The notes under the pieces are model-generated. The model worked only from the letters and a program-made list of their open reading frames with translations. It searched no databases and was not told where the DNA came from. A stretch of 64,000 bases of DNA, taken from positions 248,001-312,000 of the forward strand of contig NZ_LECU01000003.1 of the NCBI RefSeq assembly GCF_001027745.1. Reading direction: 5' to 3'. The DNA comes from Pedobacter sp. BMA. GTDB lineage: Bacteria > Bacteroidota > Bacteroidia > Sphingobacteriales > Sphingobacteriaceae. Of this stretch, positions 18,142-27,342 are shown piece by piece (the first letter of the stretch is position 1; every line of letters starts with the position of its first letter). A program made the position numbers and the translations under genes.

Positions 18142-19349
18142 AAAGAATTGTTTTAATATCTACAGGTCAGCCAACCTTAAACCCACGTTTGGTAAAAGAG
18201 GCTGATGCACTGGTGAAGGAAGGATATGACGTCACGGTTTTATATCAGCACTGGAGCAACTGGGCCATCGGGCCTGATCAGGAACTATTGAAAAATAAAA
18301 AATGGTCTTCCATACTTGTTGGAGGAAATCCTGCCGAAAAACGCCTTTCTTATTTTATAACCAGATTACTTTATAAATGGCACAGGTTTATCAGTAGATT
18401 TATTGGTTTAAGATTTGGTCTTGCTGAACTTTCTGTTGCACGCTGTAGCTGGCTACTGGCATTAGTGGCCAGAAATATAAAGGCAGATTTATATATCGCT
18501 CATAACCTTGGTGCATTACCTGCCGCTGTTTTTGCTTCAAAGCATAATCGGGCAAGGGTAGGTTTTGATGCTGAAGATTTCCACAGGTTTGAAACATCAG
18601 ATGACGAAACTAATATTGATGTTAAACGCAATATATATCTGGAAGAAAAATATATTCCACAAACAAATTATTTAACTGCCGCGAGTCCATTAATCGCATC
18701 TGCTTATCAGCAAATTTTTAATAAGAATGCAGTTTCAATACTAAACGTATTCGAACCATTTACCAGCCCAGTTAAGGCCACAGAAGAACAGAAACTTAAA
18801 TTATTTTGGTTTTCACAAACAGTAGGACCCCATCGGGGAATAGAAGAGATAATCAAGGCGATTAATTTATCAGGGTACGAATTCAACCTTTACCTTTTGG
18901 GTGAAGTTGATGATATATATCGCCAAAAATTAATGAATATGCTAAGTTCTTCCGATACCTTACATTTCCTCGCTCCTGTTCCGCAGCAGGATTTATTTTC
19001 AATTGCAGCAACTTTCGATATTGGTTTAGCTACAGAAACCGGAGTACCCCTTAACAGGGATATTTGTCTCACTAATAAAATATTTACCTATATTCAGACC
19101 GGATTAGCAACCATTGCTACCAATACCACTGCACAGGTTGACCTGCTAACCCAGCATGATCAAATTGGTTTTACTTTTGCACAGGGTGATGTTCAACAGC
19201 TATCGTTATTACTGGATTTGTATCACGAAAACAGAAACTTGTTGTTTGAACATCGGAGGCAGGCATATTTATCAGGTCAAAACACCTTTAACTGGGAAAT
19301 CGAAAGTAAAAAATTCCTTGAAGTTATCCATCAAACATTATCATCTTGA
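18138..19349 (+). CDS. Glycosyltransferase (GT4-like)
   Basis: The first domain starts KRIVLISTGQPTLNPRLVKE, as in many Bacteroidota GT4-like enzymes, with FDAEDFHRFE in the middle. The second begins LKLFWFSQTVGPHRGIEEII, and the end has LATETGVPLNRDICLTNKIFTYIQTGLA, where the donor would bind. Length is 403 aa. The start is TTG in a TTGA overlap with the previous stop, and no nearby ATG would keep the first strand. The donor E motif is replaced by a T-NKI-FTY arrangement, a known variation. Confidence 0.82.
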   Translation: MKRIVLISTGQPTLNPRLVKEADALVKEGYDVTVLYQHWSNWAIGPDQELLKNKKWSSILVGGNPAEKRLSYFITRLLYKWHRFISRFIGLRFGLAELSVARCSWLLALVARNIKADLYIAHNLGALPAAVFASKHNRARVGFDAEDFHRFETSDDETNIDVKRNIYLEEKYIPQTNYLTAASPLIASAYQQIFNKNAVSILNVFEPFTSPVKATEEQKLKLFWFSQTVGPHRGIEEIIKAINLSGYEFNLYLLGEVDDIYRQKLMNMLSSSDTLHFLAPVPQQDLFSIAATFDIGLATETGVPLNRDICLTNKIFTYIQTGLATIATNTTAQVDLLTQHDQIGFTFAQGDVQQLSLLLDLYHENRNLLFEHRRQAYLSGQNTFNWEIESKKFLEVIHQTLSS

Positions 19350-20650
19350 AAAAAGCGCTCATTATTTCCCCTTACTTTGCCCCATCCAATGCCGCAGATA
19401 TGCAGCGCATACGTATGAGCCTGCCTTTTTTTAAAGATTTTGAGTGGGAGGTTGAGGTTGTAGCGGTAAAAGAGCAGTTTACTGATGCCGTTTTCGATTA
19501 TTTATTAAGTGAATCGGTACCTGAAGATATTAAAATACACCATGTAAATGCCCTGCCTAAGGGCCTGACTAAAAAATTTGGTTTGGGAAGTATTGCATTG
19601 AGGTCAATGTGGTTTTATAAGCAATATGTAAACCGTTTATTAAAAAGGGAAAAATTCGATCTGATATACTTTTCGACTACACAGTTTCCTGTTTGCATTT
19701 TAGGCGCATACTGGAAAAAAAAATTTGGTGTTCCATACATTATCGACATGCAGGATCCTTGGTTTACCAATTACTATGAAGATAAACCAAAGCACAAAAG
19801 GCCTAAAAAATACTGGTTTTCTTATTACCTGGATAAATACCTCGAACCGATTGCAATGGAAAAGGTTGATGGGTTGATTTCAGTATCAGATGCTTATACA
19901 GAGGATTTAATTTTACGATATCCGCATTTAGCGGATATACCTGCATCTACGATAACATTCGGAGGCTTTAAAAAGGATATGGAAATTGCTAAATCACATC
20001 GAGCAGAGTTAAAATTAGCTTTTGATCCAGATCCTTCATATAAAAATATAGTATATGTAGGAAGAGGTGGATTTGATATGCAAAAAGCAGTGATGATATT
20101 GTTTAAGGCCTTTAAAAAAGGTTTGAAAGCAAATCCTGATACTTACAAAAGCATTAGGTTCCATTTCATAGGTACAAGTTATGCACCATTAGGCAGTGGG
20201 GAAAAAACCTTATTTAGTGTAGCAGAAAAACTCGGCGTTGGCGAATATGTAACAGAACAAACCGACAGGATTTCTTTTTATGAAAGCATTTACAACTTGC
20301 AATGCGCCGATGCTTTATTTATACCTGGACACGAGAAGCCCGCTTACACGGCCTCTAAAATTTATCCCTACATTATGACCGAAAAACCAATTTTATCGGT
20401 CTTTAATATGCAAAGTAGTGCTGCCCAAACACTAATTGAATGTAAAGCCGGCTATGTTGCAGACATTTTAAACTTCAAGAAAGCGATGGCTACCATTTCA
20501 TGTTTTCTGGATGCTGTTGTTAATAATAGCTTGAACAAACCAGAAACGGACTGGGAAGCTTTTGAAGAATTTAGGGCAAAGGCGACTACAAAAAAACAAT
20601 GCGAGATTTTTAACCTGGTAATTGCGAATGATATTAAAAAATCTATATAG
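19346..20650 (+). CDS. Glycosyltransferase (GT4-like)
   Basis: A GT-B protein starting KKALIISPYFAPSNAADMQR, the typical opening of GT4 enzymes that bind an acceptor lipid or glycan. PYIIDMQDPW near residue 133 is a conserved block of this subgroup. The C-terminal domain begins NIVYVGRGG and ends with KIYPYIMTEKPILSVF. Length is 434 aa. Start is TTG in a TTGA overlap. The end overlaps the following methyltransferase by 23 bases. Confidence 0.82.
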   Translation: MKKALIISPYFAPSNAADMQRIRMSLPFFKDFEWEVEVVAVKEQFTDAVFDYLLSESVPEDIKIHHVNALPKGLTKKFGLGSIALRSMWFYKQYVNRLLKREKFDLIYFSTTQFPVCILGAYWKKKFGVPYIIDMQDPWFTNYYEDKPKHKRPKKYWFSYYLDKYLEPIAMEKVDGLISVSDAYTEDLILRYPHLADIPASTITFGGFKKDMEIAKSHRAELKLAFDPDPSYKNIVYVGRGGFDMQKAVMILFKAFKKGLKANPDTYKSIRFHFIGTSYAPLGSGEKTLFSVAEKLGVGEYVTEQTDRISFYESIYNLQCADALFIPGHEKPAYTASKIYPYIMTEKPILSVFNMQSSAAQTLIECKAGYVADILNFKKAMATISCFLDAVVNNSLNKPETDWEAFEEFRAKATTKKQCEIFNLVIANDIKKSI

Positions 20651-21461
20651 ATATATTCTAAGGCGGCAAGGGTTTAAAGGACAGTTCAGAATTTTTGCCT
20701 GGTTATTTGACCGTGGAAAATTAGGCGGGGTGAAGCAAACCGTGCTGACGCTAAAGAAGGATTTTAGAGTCAATGTAGACACCTATAATTTCATTGAAGC
20801 AAGCATTTATTACATGGGCGATTATGAGCCTTGGGTGAAAAAACACTTTAAACGCTTAATTCGCCCTGGTGATGTTGTTTTAGATGTAGGAGCAAATATT
20901 GGCTTCCACAGCCTTTATTTTTCAACATTAACAGGCCCAACGGGTAAAGTAATCGCTGTTGAGCCGATCAATCAAAACTTTGTGGCCTTGCAAAAAAATA
21001 TCGGCCTAAATGGTTTTGATAACATTATCAATGTACAAAAAGCACTGGCTAACGAAACCAAAGAGATTCAAATTCATATCGATCCTGAAGCCAAAAACCC
21101 GGGAGCCTTCAGTTTGCTGGAACAGGGTGTAAAAAATACCGGCGTTAGCTGTATTAAGGGTGATGATTTATTAAATGACCTTAAAATCAATACAGTTAAT
21201 TTTATTAAAATTGATGTTGAAGGCTATGAACTGGAAGCCCTTAAAGGCTTATCTTTAACTGTAGCGCATAGCAGGCCCGTTATCATTTTTGAATATGACC
21301 GTGCCTACCAGCTTAAAGCTGCACAAGCTCCTGATGCTCTTTTTTTATTTTTGCAGTCATTTAACTATCGCTTTGAATGCATTGATGGATATGGGAATAC
21401 CAGGGCATTAGAATATGATGAAGCGCTCTCAAGTGCTGAAATTATAGCGTATCCTTTATGA
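20628..21461 (+). CDS. FkbM family methyltransferase
   Basis: An S-adenosylmethionine-dependent methyltransferase of the FkbM type, which usually O-methylates sugars or polyketides. The Rossmann motif I is DVVLDVGANIGFHSLYF, motif II is VIAVEPINQNF, and FIKIDVEGYELEALKGL is the FkbM signature. Length is 277 aa. An upstream TTG (20622) is possible, but ATG at 20628 is the simpler start. Lying among glycosyltransferases, it most likely methylates a sugar of the glycan, perhaps capping a chain end; that is inference. Confidence 0.92.
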   Translation: MILKNLYRYILRRQGFKGQFRIFAWLFDRGKLGGVKQTVLTLKKDFRVNVDTYNFIEASIYYMGDYEPWVKKHFKRLIRPGDVVLDVGANIGFHSLYFSTLTGPTGKVIAVEPINQNFVALQKNIGLNGFDNIINVQKALANETKEIQIHIDPEAKNPGAFSLLEQGVKNTGVSCIKGDDLLNDLKINTVNFIKIDVEGYELEALKGLSLTVAHSRPVIIFEYDRAYQLKAAQAPDALFLFLQSFNYRFECIDGYGNTRALEYDEALSSAEIIAYPL

Positions 21462-22627
21462 AAAAATTCAGATTAGCTATAGTCATCAGCCACCCTATAC
21501 AGTATTATGCCCCCCTTTTTAAACTACTTACAGAAACAGAAATTTTGCTCAAAGTTTTTTACACACTGGGCGAAAGTAATTTGGTTGATAAGGGATTCGG
21601 CACCACGATCAACTGGGATATTCCGCTACTTGAGGGATATGAATATGAATTTATTGAAAATATAGCGAAGGAAAAAGGAAGTCATCATTTCAAAGGAATA
21701 CAAAATCGGGATTTGATTGATAAACTAACTGAATTTTTACCCGATGCTGTTCTTGTTTATGGCTGGGCTTATAGCAGTCATTTAAAGGTGATGCGGCACT
21801 TTCATAAAAAAGTACCAGTTTGGTTTAGGGGCGATAGTACCTTGCTCGATAAACAGAGTACTTTTAAAACTATATTAAGAAAATTGTTTTTAACATGGCT
21901 TTATTCTTTTGTAGATAAAGCATTGTATGTTGGACAGAAAAACCGTGCGTATTTTGAATTTTCAGGTTTGAAAGAAGATCAGCTGGTTTTTGTCCCTCAT
22001 ACTGTTGATAACGAAAGATATGCAAGCTTAAGAAAAGAAGAGGCTTTAGTTTTAAGACAAAAACTGAACATAAAGGATGAGGAAACACTGATTCTTTTTG
22101 CAGGCAAATTTGAGTCGAAAAAGGATCCGGAGCACTTGCTTCATTCATTCATTGAACTGAATCGTTCAAATGTCCACTTGCTTTTCGTAGGTAACGGAGA
22201 ACTGGAAAAAAGTTTGAAGTCCAAAGTTATGAGTAGTAAATTAAAAAATATACACTTTATGGATTTTCAGAACCAAACACAAATGCCTGTCGTTTATCAG
22301 GCATGTGATCTCTTTTGTTTACCTTCGCAGGGACCAGGTGAAACCTGGGGTTTGGCCGTAAATGAAGCCATGGCGGCCAAAAAAGCTATACTCGTATCTG
22401 ACAAAGCCGGCTGTGCTGCCGATCTTGTAAAAAACCAGATAAATGGTTACATATTTGAAGTTGGTAATCAAAAAAGTTTGACTACAATTTTGAATGTTTT
22501 AACAGAAGACAAAAAAAGGTTAATTTTAATGGGTAACCGTTCGGGGGAAATTATAAAAGAATGGACTTTTCAAAAACAGGTAGAAAAAATTATTAAAGAA
22601 ACAAAAATTGCAAAACAACGGAAGTAA
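21458..22627 (+). CDS. GT4 family glycosyltransferase
   Basis: Starts KKFRLAIVISHPIQYYAPLF, a common GT4 opening (HPIQYYAP). The donor domain has LILFAGKFESKKDPEHLL and LFCLPSQGPGETWGLAVNEAMA (E-x7-E), then KAGCAADLV. Length is 389 aa, all motifs strong. The start ATG overlaps the methyltransferase stop (ATGA), and the end overlaps the Wzy-like gene by 20 bases. Confidence 0.92.
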   Translation: MKKFRLAIVISHPIQYYAPLFKLLTETEILLKVFYTLGESNLVDKGFGTTINWDIPLLEGYEYEFIENIAKEKGSHHFKGIQNRDLIDKLTEFLPDAVLVYGWAYSSHLKVMRHFHKKVPVWFRGDSTLLDKQSTFKTILRKLFLTWLYSFVDKALYVGQKNRAYFEFSGLKEDQLVFVPHTVDNERYASLRKEEALVLRQKLNIKDEETLILFAGKFESKKDPEHLLHSFIELNRSNVHLLFVGNGELEKSLKSKVMSSKLKNIHFMDFQNQTQMPVVYQACDLFCLPSQGPGETWGLAVNEAMAAKKAILVSDKAGCAADLVKNQINGYIFEVGNQKSLTTILNVLTEDKKRLILMGNRSGEIIKEWTFQKQVEKIIKETKIAKQRK

Positions 22628-24011
22628 ATACCTGATTTTATATTTCCCATTCATTATGGCACTCCTGTTAGCAGATTTGCCTAAAGTATCTTATATACTA
22701 GCCTGGCTGGGTTCGTTTTATCTATTCTATATTTGTTATGCAGGCAAGATAAAGCCTTTACCAAATGACCGGCCTGTCATTGAGCAGCTATTCAGGCCTG
22801 TATTTATTTTGCATGTAATATTTGCAGGGTACATGGCCTGTACTTCTATTTTTTATTTTCTGAATGCCTTAGGTTATGAATACAGTACCTACCTGGGAAA
22901 CTCATACGCGACAGACTCGCTATTTAACGAAATTGCCAAGTGCCAGCGCTTGTATGTTTTGGGGCACGCGGCTTTTTTGCATGGCTTGCTAAGCGCTATG
23001 CGGTACCCTGTAGAAAAAAAATATATTGCGAACGCCAAATCAATGAGTATTCTGTTATTTGTCATTTCATTGGTTACCCTGCCTTTAAATCGTTTTCTGG
23101 TTAATATTGATGCCGTTATTCAATTGGGGGTACAAATGGGTAACCTGAGTATTTTAACTGGTACGGTGGCTTTTGCCTTTGCAATAAATGAAAAAAGGAG
23201 AAACATGATTATTGCAACAGGGATTTTGTTTGGAATGACATTCGCCAATACGCTGATATCAGGGTTCAAAGAGCCTGTAATTTTAAGTGTGGTATTATTC
23301 GGGCTTATTTTACTTCCTGTATATGGCAAAAAGCTGATACCTGTTTTCGGTTTGGCTATCGTTGCCTTATTTCTACTTTTGCCAACCTTTATCGGAAAAT
23401 ACAGAGGTGTAGCCTCATCAGGTGTTAGTGCTATTGAAGCAAGGGACCAGGCATTAAACTCGATTGTGGATAATGAAAATCTTCAAGAGGAATTGCACAA
23501 CAATAATTGGGCATTCTTGACTGACCGGATCTCAGAGATAGGAATGTTTGTAAACTATACTTCAACAACTCCATCGAAAGTACCGTATTATAACCTAAAT
23601 ATAGTTAAACAGGCTATATTCTCCATCGTTCCCAGGGCATTTTGGCCTGGGAAGCCCGATACTGAGTCGATGGTAATGAACAGGCCATACAATGCTGGAA
23701 TTATCAGCCGCGATGCAGTCGTTTCTGCTAAACCTGCATATATTGTAGACTGCTACTTATCATTTGGGCATTTAGGCGTCCTAGCTGGTTTATTCTTTTA
23801 TGGTTTCATCGCTCAATATATTGCGCTCAAATCGGAAGAATTATTTGGTGGATATTTCTTGGGAACAGTAGTAATTTTTACCGGCTTATTCCAAATTCTT
23901 TTAAGGGGTAACTGCTTCGAATTTATGTTTAATACGGTATTTTGGTCTTTTGTGAGCGTATTTCTGATATTTAACTTTTTCAAAGCGCGAAGTATTATCA
24001 TTCCAATATAG
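22608..24011 (+). CDS. Wzy-like membrane protein, exosortase Y-associated type
   Basis: A polytopic protein (467 aa, roughly 10-12 helices) with a large external loop around residues 270-340 that carries conserved-looking charged residues, as in Wzy polymerases and O-antigen ligases. Its position just before an XYAG1-type glycosyltransferase and an exosortase fits what I recall as the exosortase Y-associated Wzy-like family. The name rests on context plus general pattern. Start is TTG at 22608; the first ATG (22656) would fall inside helix 1. Likely role: polymerising or transferring glycan at the periplasmic face. Motifs are too weak in this class to prove the reaction. Confidence 0.7.
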   Translation: MQNNGSKYLILYFPFIMALLLADLPKVSYILAWLGSFYLFYICYAGKIKPLPNDRPVIEQLFRPVFILHVIFAGYMACTSIFYFLNALGYEYSTYLGNSYATDSLFNEIAKCQRLYVLGHAAFLHGLLSAMRYPVEKKYIANAKSMSILLFVISLVTLPLNRFLVNIDAVIQLGVQMGNLSILTGTVAFAFAINEKRRNMIIATGILFGMTFANTLISGFKEPVILSVVLFGLILLPVYGKKLIPVFGLAIVALFLLLPTFIGKYRGVASSGVSAIEARDQALNSIVDNENLQEELHNNNWAFLTDRISEIGMFVNYTSTTPSKVPYYNLNIVKQAIFSIVPRAFWPGKPDTESMVMNRPYNAGIISRDAVVSAKPAYIVDCYLSFGHLGVLAGLFFYGFIAQYIALKSEELFGGYFLGTVVIFTGLFQILLRGNCFEFMFNTVFWSFVSVFLIFNFFKARSIIIPI

Positions 24012-24025
24012 CTAATTGTGAAACA

Positions 24026-25255
24026 TTGAAAATCCTTCACGTCACAGCATCTTACAAACCAGCCTACATCTACGGTGGCCCTATTCAAAGCGCTGGGAAG
24101 TTGTGCGAAGCCCTAAATAGGTTCACCATCATCAGTTCAGAAAATCCTGGCGAAGAGTTGAAGAACCTGGGGAAAGAGGATAAATTAAATATTGAAGTAT
24201 TCACCACTACGGCAAACGGTAGAAAAGAACTAAATGTACAAACCCGACAACCAACTTTGGTTGATGGTGTTCGCATAACTTACTTCACAAGGTGGACCAA
24301 AGACCACAGTCATTTCTCACCAGACTTATTATCACACTTAAGAAATGAGATCGTTCATCACAAACAGAATGATAAGCCAATTATACATATCCATGCCTGG
24401 TGGAACCTGGTTTCTGTATTAAGTTGCTTTATTGCTAAATGGTACAAAGTGCCTGTTGTACTTTCGCCAAGAGGCATGCTTACGACCTATAGCCAGCATA
24501 ACCGCAATTCCCTTTCAAAGAAACTGCTACATACGCTTATCGGAAAAAGGCTGTTAAAGTATTGCCACATCCACGCCACCAGTGAGCAGGAAAAAGAAGA
24601 TATACAGAGGATTGTATCTCCGAAAAGTATCACAGTCATTCCGAATTTAGTAAGTTTTGAGTATCAGGAATCAGGCAGCAAGTATCAACAAGGAGTGCCA
24701 GATTATCAAGACGTGGAGGCGGCTTTTAAGCTCATTTTCCTGTCGCGCATAGAAGAGAAAAAGGGTTTGGAACTATTATTTGATGCTTTAGCAAAACTGG
24801 AGATAAACTGGCAGCTCACCATCGCCGGCTGGGGTAATGATGAATATGTAAAGCACCTTAAGGATAAAGCAGAGAGCCTGAAACTTAATACACGGGTCAA
24901 CTGGATCGGTCAGGTAAACAATGATGATAAGTACAGGCTAATGGCGCAGCATGACCTGTTGGTATTGACCTCATACAATGAGAACTTTGCGAATGTAGTG
25001 GTAGAGAGCCTGAGCGTGGGTACCCCTGTTTTGATTTCGGATCAGGTTGGATTATCAGATTATGTGATGAAGAACGAGCTGGGATGGATTTGCGAATTGA
25101 AGGCAGACCGGATTAAAGATGAACTTATAAAAGCCATTGCTCAGCAGGAAAAAAGGCACCAGATCAGACAGACTGCGCCTGGATTGATTAGACACGATTT
25201 TGACGACACTGTGTTGGCGAATAGGTATCTCGCTCTTTATAAAAAACTGGTGTGA
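24026..25255 (+). CDS. Glycosyltransferase, XrtY-associated XYAG1 type
   Basis: A GT4 enzyme starting KILHVTASYKPAYIYGGPIQ, the opening I recall for the XrtY-associated XYAG1 group. The donor domain runs LIFLSRIEEKKGLELLFDAL to LTSYNENFANVVVESLSVG and PVLISDQVGL, giving a full set of GT4 motifs. Length is 409 aa. The start is TTG 14 bases after the Wzy-like stop; the first strand begins at residue 2, so a later start is unlikely. Its sugar is unknown, but the pairing with the exosortase two genes on supports a role in the glycan linked to exosortase sorting. Confidence 0.85.
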   Translation: MKILHVTASYKPAYIYGGPIQSAGKLCEALNRFTIISSENPGEELKNLGKEDKLNIEVFTTTANGRKELNVQTRQPTLVDGVRITYFTRWTKDHSHFSPDLLSHLRNEIVHHKQNDKPIIHIHAWWNLVSVLSCFIAKWYKVPVVLSPRGMLTTYSQHNRNSLSKKLLHTLIGKRLLKYCHIHATSEQEKEDIQRIVSPKSITVIPNLVSFEYQESGSKYQQGVPDYQDVEAAFKLIFLSRIEEKKGLELLFDALAKLEINWQLTIAGWGNDEYVKHLKDKAESLKLNTRVNWIGQVNNDDKYRLMAQHDLLVLTSYNENFANVVVESLSVGTPVLISDQVGLSDYVMKNELGWICELKADRIKDELIKAIAQQEKRHQIRQTAPGLIRHDFDDTVLANRYLALYKKLV

Positions 25256-26106
25256 TGAGCAGGCCGTTTAGCTTTATTATTCTAACCTATAACGAGGAGA
25301 TTCATTTACCCCGGCTGCTTGAATCAATAAAAAATTTGGAAGCGCCCATATTCATCCTGGATAGTGGAAGTACCGATAAAACATTGGAAATAGCTGCGGG
25401 TTATGGAGCAGAAGTAAAAATCAACCCCTTTGAGAACCATCCAAAGCAATGGGATTTTGCATTGAAGCATTTTGATATTCAAACACCCTGGACCATCGGG
25501 CTTGATGCCGATCAGGTAGTAACGCCGGAACTGTTTGAGCTGCTGGAAACTTTTGATGATGAAAAACATCGGGAGGTGAACGGCATCTATTTCAACCGTA
25601 AGAATTTCTTTCAGGGCTCCTGGATCCGTTACGGCGGCTACTACCCCATCTATCTTCTGAAAATGTTCCGTACAGGTATTGGTTATTCTGACCTTAATGA
25701 AAATATGGATCATCGCTTTATCGTTCCTGGTAAAACAGTGGTATGGAAGAGGGGACATATCCTGGAAGAGAACCTTAAAGAAAATGAAATTGATTTCTGG
25801 TATCAAAAACATGAACGTTACAGCGACCTGATTGCACAGGAGGAAATTGAACGCATGCAAAACCTCAGGAAGCAGGCACTCAAACCTACCCTGTTTGGCA
25901 ATCCTGATGAACGCAAAGCCTGGTTGAAACGACTTTGGTGGAAGCTACCGCTGGGCATCAGGCCTTATATGTACTATGGTTTCAGGATGTTTTTCCAAAT
26001 GGGTATAATGGACGATAAAACAGCAAGACGTTTCCACTACCTGCAGGGTTTATGGTTTAGAAAACTGGTAGATCAGAAAATCAAAGCGCTCCAAAAACGA
26101 CAATAA
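25255..26106 (+). CDS. GT2 family glycosyltransferase (WaaE/KdtX-like)
   Basis: Begins FSFIILTYNEEIHLPRLLES, with IFILDSGSTDKT and the DxD region IGLDADQVV. The E-I-H-L start and the short 283-aa form resemble the WaaE/KdtX-like glucosyltransferases of LPS cores. The last third (FYQGLWFRKL-type end) resembles enzymes with a C-terminal amphipathic helix. I use ATG 25255; a GTG at 25252 overlaps the previous stop and is also possible. A 56-base gap to the exosortase gene follows, the largest in this part of the operon. Confidence 0.87.
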   Translation: MSRPFSFIILTYNEEIHLPRLLESIKNLEAPIFILDSGSTDKTLEIAAGYGAEVKINPFENHPKQWDFALKHFDIQTPWTIGLDADQVVTPELFELLETFDDEKHREVNGIYFNRKNFFQGSWIRYGGYYPIYLLKMFRTGIGYSDLNENMDHRFIVPGKTVVWKRGHILEENLKENEIDFWYQKHERYSDLIAQEEIERMQNLRKQALKPTLFGNPDERKAWLKRLWWKLPLGIRPYMYYGFRMFFQMGIMDDKTARRFHYLQGLWFRKLVDQKIKALQKRQ

Positions 26107-26162
26107 ATTAAATCTCAGGATATAATTTTTATCTTTAACTGAATTTTAGCCGAACAAACAAG

Positions 26163-26780
26163 ATGGACGAAATACAACTGAAAGCCGCGAAGAAACAAGC
26201 TGATAAGAAAGCAATTAAATTTGTGATTGCATTGTTTGTACTTTATATCCTGTTTAGTCAGGGCAATATATTTATGAATAGTGTAATGACACCGACTGGT
26301 AGATTTTATAACGCCAGCATTGCGGAACATTTCAATTACATTCAGGGACTAAAATCGGGCCTGATTATTCCAGCGGTTTGGATTATTAAAGCGTTTGGCT
26401 TCTATGCCATTTATAACGACTCGGATGTGATGGTGGTTGCGGGTCCTTACCTGCGCGTAAACTATTCTTGCCTGGGTTTAGGTGTAATGAGCTTTCTGGC
26501 AGCCTTTGTACTGGCTTTTCCTGCTTCATGGAAATCGACCTGGAAAATGATGGTGATTGGCCTGGTGAGTATTTACATTTTAAATGTCTGCCGCATAGCG
26601 GGACTGGGTGTATTGCTCGGTTTCTTTCAGTCTCAGCGACAAAACTTCACCTATCACCATGAGATCTTCAATGTAATTGTATACATCTGTATTTTTGCAA
26701 TGCTGTATTTCTGGATCAGGAAGAACACAAGACTCCCCATTCCAAAAGCTGAAAACGATAACAACTCCCCTATCGGTTAA
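26163..26780 (+). CDS. Exosortase (XrtY type)
   Basis: An inner-membrane Cys transpeptidase-like enzyme of the exosortase/archaeosortase superfamily, which cuts a C-terminal sorting signal and links the protein to a surface molecule. The 205-aa protein has an N-terminal cytoplasmic patch rich in Lys, then about 5-6 helices. The three catalytic residues are in the family order: C103 in NYSCLGLG, R144 in NVCRIAGLG and H165/H166 in TYHHEIFN. The neighbours (Wzy-like, XYAG1-type glycosyltransferase, WcaF) support the XrtY name, which I recall for Sphingobacteria. No protein in the window ends with a plausible sorting signal. The start ATG follows a 56-base gap, so an internal promoter is possible but not clear. 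Confidence 0.88.
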   Translation: MDEIQLKAAKKQADKKAIKFVIALFVLYILFSQGNIFMNSVMTPTGRFYNASIAEHFNYIQGLKSGLIIPAVWIIKAFGFYAIYNDSDVMVVAGPYLRVNYSCLGLGVMSFLAAFVLAFPASWKSTWKMMVIGLVSIYILNVCRIAGLGVLLGFFQSQRQNFTYHHEIFNVIVYICIFAMLYFWIRKNTRLPIPKAENDNNSPIG

Positions 26781-26790
26781 CATCATCACT

Positions 26791-27342
26791 TTGCAAAAAA
26801 CACAACTACAGAAGAATTTTAATACCGGCAGTTACCAGATTGGTGCATCGGGACTGAAGCAGTTTTTATGGTATTTTACCGATGTGTTTTTTTTCAGGAG
26901 TGGCATCATTCCGGTGAGTTCAATACTAGTATTTTTATTACGCTTATTTGGTGCCCGCATTGGTAAAGATGTTCGGATTAAACCCGGAATACACATTAAA
27001 TACCCCTGGAAATTGAGCGTGGGCGATTACTGCTGGCTTGCCGATTGTTATATTGAGAATTTAGATTGGGTAAGTATAGGCACAAATTGCTGTATATCGC
27101 AACAGGCCATTTTGATGACGGGAAACCACAACTACAGTAAAACTTCTTTCGACCTCATCACTAAACCCATTGTACTCGAAGACGGTGTTTGGGTTGGGGC
27201 AGCTGCAAAGGTTTGTCCGGGGCTTACCTTATACAGTCATTCGGTATTAACGATGGGCAGTACTGCGACAACCAATCTGGATGCTTATGGCATTTACCAG
27301 GGTCATCCTGCTGTTAAAGTAAAAGACAGGAATATCAGTTGA
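26791..27342 (+). CDS. WcaF-type acetyltransferase
   Basis: A left-handed beta-helix O-acetyltransferase with hexapeptide repeats. A basic helix (QFLWYFTDVFFFRSG) precedes the repeats, as in WcaF of colanic acid clusters. The repeats run IGKDVRIKPGIHIKY onward to about residue 170, with MTGNHNYSK holding the probable catalytic His and VWVGAAAKVCPG and MGSTATTN in the last coils. I start at TTG 26791, giving 183 aa, the usual WcaF length; a longer reading from 26677 would be antisense-like sequence inside the exosortase gene. It overlaps the next gene in TTGA. Confidence 0.88.
   Translation: MQKTQLQKNFNTGSYQIGASGLKQFLWYFTDVFFFRSGIIPVSSILVFLLRLFGARIGKDVRIKPGIHIKYPWKLSVGDYCWLADCYIENLDWVSIGTNCCISQQAILMTGNHNYSKTSFDLITKPIVLEDGVWVGAAAKVCPGLTLYSHSVLTMGSTATTNLDAYGIYQGHPAVKVKDRNIS

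Noticed and set aside
25324..25860. 178-aa frame on the minus strand opposite the GT2 gene
   Set aside because: Fully antisense to a gene with strong GT2 motifs; it has no recognisable domain and Cys/Phe-rich composition typical of shadow frames.
26677..26790. N-terminal extension of the WcaF-type gene inside the exosortase
   Set aside because: It lies in the exosortase 3-prime end, with no fold; the WcaF pattern and usual length begin at TTG 26791.
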